A stretch of 6,387 nt of DNA, taken from Candidatus Zixiibacteriota bacterium (GTDB lineage: Bacteria; Zixibacteria; MSB-5A5; GN15; JAAZOE01). Positions within the stretch are counted from its first letter, which is position 1. The number at the start of each line of letters is the position of its first letter. The translations under genes were made by a program, and so were the position numbers. The notes below the pieces were generated by a model. The model had not been told where the DNA came from. It worked only from the letters and a program-made list of their open reading frames with translations, and did not search any database. This document shows positions 4,717-6,387 of the stretch, in pieces. The stretch is taken from positions 1 through 6,387 of the forward strand of contig JAUUYJ010000150.1 of NCBI GenBank assembly GCA_030588275.1, read 5' to 3'.

Positions 4717-5796
4717 ATGTCTGAGAATTCCGCCCAGGAAAAAACAGAACAGGCGACACCGCAAAAGCTCCGCAAAGCTCGCGAAAAGGGTCAGGTCGCC
4801 AAGTCGGCTGAACTCAATTCGGTAATCATTGTCGGATTTGGATTTGTGACAATCTATCTGCTCAGTCCGATAATCTTCGGCAACCTTGGCGCGATGATGT
4901 CACAGACTCTGCGTGAGGCGGCCAAAACGGAAGTCAGCGTTGCCTTGATTCCAGAAATATTCAAAGGGAGCATGATTAGTTTTGGCCTGGTTATGGGCCC
5001 GATTCTGCTTTGTCTGGCGATTATTGCCTATCTGGTTAACGCCGTTCAGGTCGGGGTGATGTTTTCGACCAAGGCGCTTGAGCCGAAGTGGGACAAGTTC
5101 AATCTTGTCAAAGGGATCAAAAATTTGGTCTCCAAAAAGGCGATTGTTAATCTGATCCGGGACATTTTCAAAGCGGCTTTGATCGGCATTATCGCCTACT
5201 TCACGATCTCCGGCTGGCTTCCTGATATCATGGAAGCGGCTGACAAAACGGTCGGTCAGTATACCGCCGTACTGGGCAAGCTGGCTTTGCTGTTGGCGAT
5301 AAAAATATGCGTCGTCCTCCTCGCTTTGGCGATGTTCGATTTTGCTTTCCAGCGGTACGATCATGCTGACAAGTTGAAAATGTCGAAGCAGGAAATCAAA
5401 GAAGAATCCAAAGATACCGATGGTTCTCCGGAATTAAAAAGTCGTATTCGCCAGGTTCAGCGGGAAATGGCTCAGGGGCGGATGATGTCTGAGATTCCTG
5501 ATGCTGACGTGGTTGTCACCAACCCGACTCATATTGCGGTGGCATTGAAATACAATCCGGATGAGATGGCCGCCCCGATGATTGTGGCAAAAGGGGAGAG
5601 GCTGATAGCTCAAAAAATTAAAGAGATCGCCCGGACGTACAATATTCCGGTAGTCGAGAACAAACCTCTGGCGCGCTCTCTGTTTAAGCTGGTTGATGTT
5701 GGCGACTACATTCCGGCGACGCTCTATAAAGCGGCGGCTGAAGTCTTGGCCTATATCTATCGTGTCAAGGACAACTCGGGGGTGACCCGTGGTTGA
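4717..5796 (+). CDS. flhB: FlhB, flagellar export specificity switch protein
   Basis: A 359-residue membrane protein that switches the export apparatus from rod/hook to filament substrates after autocleavage. The N-terminus carries the conserved 'EKTEQATPQKLRKAREKGQV' (8-27). Four hydrophobic segments follow at about 35-57, 88-115, 144-168 and 185-210. The cytoplasmic part starts with the linker 'KMSKQEIKEE' and contains the self-cleavage motif Asn269-Pro270-Thr271-His272; cleavage falls between Asn and Pro, and by count the numbering equals that of Salmonella FlhB. The autocleavage domain continues with 'HIAVALKYNP' and 'PVVENKPLARSLFK' to 'GDYIP' and ends soon after, so the tail is shorter than in Salmonella (383 residues). 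It abuts fliR and overlaps flhA by 8 bases, indicating translational coupling. Confidence 0.97.
   Translation: MSENSAQEKTEQATPQKLRKAREKGQVAKSAELNSVIIVGFGFVTIYLLSPIIFGNLGAMMSQTLREAAKTEVSVALIPEIFKGSMISFGLVMGPILLCLAIIAYLVNAVQVGVMFSTKALEPKWDKFNLVKGIKNLVSKKAIVNLIRDIFKAALIGIIAYFTISGWLPDIMEAADKTVGQYTAVLGKLALLLAIKICVVLLALAMFDFAFQRYDHADKLKMSKQEIKEESKDTDGSPELKSRIRQVQREMAQGRMMSEIPDADVVVTNPTHIAVALKYNPDEMAAPMIVAKGERLIAQKIKEIARTYNIPVVENKPLARSLFKLVDVGDYIPATLYKAAAEVLAYIYRVKDNSGVTRG
5778..5791 (+). promoter_or_regulatory. Ribosome binding site that fixes the GTG start of flhA
   Basis: GGGGGTGA at 5778-5785 resembles the GGAGGTGA anti-16S match and ends three bases before GTG at 5789-5791. A TGA at 5783-5785 is in the flhA frame, so no start further upstream is possible, and no ATG lies in frame before the first membrane helix. 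GTG at 5789 is the only good start. Confidence 0.8.
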
Positions 5797-6387
5797 TAAT
5801 AAGAAAAGCCTCCTTGAACAGATAACCGACCATTCTGATCTTGCCATCGCCGGTTTGGTGGTTTCGATAATTGCCGTACTGATTATTCCGATTCCCCCCT
5901 CCTTCTTGGATTTTGCGCTGGCTTTCAACATTGCCTTTTCGATCGTCATCCTGATTTCGACGCTGTACATCAAATCCCCTCTGGATTTGTCAGTTTTCCC
6001 CGGCATGCTTCTGATTATTACGCTGATTCGCTTATCACTGAACGTTGCTTCCACCCGCCTGATTTTGGGCGAGGCGTATGCCGGTGATGTGATCAACTCC
6101 TTCGGGAATTTTGTCGTCAAAGGGAATTATGTCGTCGGCTTTATCGTCTTTCTGATTTTGATCATTATTCAGTTTGTCGTTATCACCAAAGGTTCGACCC
6201 GCATTTCGGAAGTAGCGGCCCGATTTACCCTCGACGCTATGCCGGGCAAGCAGATGGCGATTGACGCCGACTTGAATGCCGGTCTGATCTCCGATGACGA
6301 AGCTCGCGCACGTCGAAAAGAAGTTGCCAGTGAAGCAGATTTTTACGGAGCGATGGATGGTGCTTCAAAATTTGTTCGGGGTGATGC
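5789..6387 (+). CDS. flhA: FlhA, flagellar export engine protein (5' part, cut by window edge)
   Basis: The frame is open from GTG 5789 to the right edge, giving 199 residues plus two bases of about 690 in the family. FlhA is the major type III export gate component; a nine-copy ring couples proton flow to protein export. The visible N-terminal membrane part has helices at about 18-36, 40-60, 67-80 and 110-133, the FHIPEP-family signature 'RLSLNVASTRLIL' (81-93), and the cytoplasmic loop 'FTLDAMPGKQMAIDADLNAG' (146-165). Charged residues shown to matter in Salmonella (Arg147, Arg154, Asp158, Lys203, Asp208) correspond by eye to Arg138, Arg145, Asp149, Lys194 and Asp199, so all are kept. The cytoplasmic substrate-docking domain is outside the window. 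The start overlaps flhB by 8 bases in another frame. The annotation is secure; only completeness is unknown. Confidence 0.96.
   Translation, partial: MVDNKKSLLEQITDHSDLAIAGLVVSIIAVLIIPIPPSFLDFALAFNIAFSIVILISTLYIKSPLDLSVFPGMLLIITLIRLSLNVASTRLILGEAYAGDVINSFGNFVVKGNYVVGFIVFLILIIIQFVVITKGSTRISEVAARFTLDAMPGKQMAIDADLNAGLISDDEARARRKEVASEADFYGAMDGASKFVRGD

Noticed and set aside
4900..5364. Minus-strand open frame of 154 codons opposite flhB
   Set aside because: It is entirely inside flhB, with composition of a shadow frame (rich in Gln, Arg, Asn, His) and no supporting start signals seen.
5434..6120. Minus-strand open frame of 228 codons across the flhB-flhA junction
   Set aside because: It spans two clearly conserved + strand genes, its translation has no family likeness, and its second half is basic low-quality sequence typical of an antisense shadow.
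1..6387. Mobile elements, tRNA or rRNA genes, CRISPR arrays, or signs of horizontal transfer
   Set aside because: The window is almost wholly filled by nine collinear flagellar genes with similar codon style. No inverted-repeat ends, transposase motifs or spaced repeats were seen.

Overview
This window is a run of core flagellar genes, all on the + strand: fliL (3' part)-fliM-fliN-fliO-fliP-fliQ, a 180-base gap, then fliR-flhB-flhA (5' part). Together they encode part of the rotor/switch (FliM, FliN), a stator-associated protein (FliL), and the membrane core of the flagellar type III export apparatus (FliO, FliP, FliQ, FliR, FlhB, FlhA). The source is a flagellated, probably chemotactic bacterium: FliM keeps the N-terminal CheY-binding peptide. 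The order fliL-M-N-O-P-Q-R-flhB-flhA is widespread outside the enterics. The sequence alone does not fix the phylum. The long acidic FliN, the long FliO with a signal peptide, and a sigma-54-type promoter fit a diderm lineage such as the FCB group or delta-proteobacteria-like bacteria, but that is only an impression.

Layout. Bases 1-3738 form one tightly packed block. fliM starts at GTG 12 bases after fliL; fliN overlaps fliM by 11 bases; fliO follows fliN after 22 bases; fliP overlaps fliO by 14 bases; fliQ follows fliP after 10 bases. Bases 3739-3918 contain no gene. They hold a perfect 11-bp GC-rich hairpin (probable terminator) and, further on, a strong -24/-12 (sigma-54/RpoN) promoter match, GGCAC-N5-TTGC, placed 38 bases before the fliR start. 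fliR, flhB and flhA form a second packed block: fliR and flhB abut with no gap, and flhA starts at a GTG that overlaps the end of flhB by 8 bases. flhA runs off the right edge after 199 codons.

How the genes work together. FliP, FliQ and FliR form the export gate, FliO assists its assembly, FlhB (with its NPTH autocleavage site) sets substrate specificity, and FlhA is the proton-motive-force-linked export engine. FliM and FliN form the C-ring that receives CheY and sets rotation direction. FliL sits around the stator.

No undescribed system was found. The points most worth a second look are the transcriptional split of the export-gate genes by a terminator plus a sigma-54-type promoter, and the roughly 145-residue acidic extension on FliN. 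All gene names rest on recognition of family motifs by eye, not on database searches.
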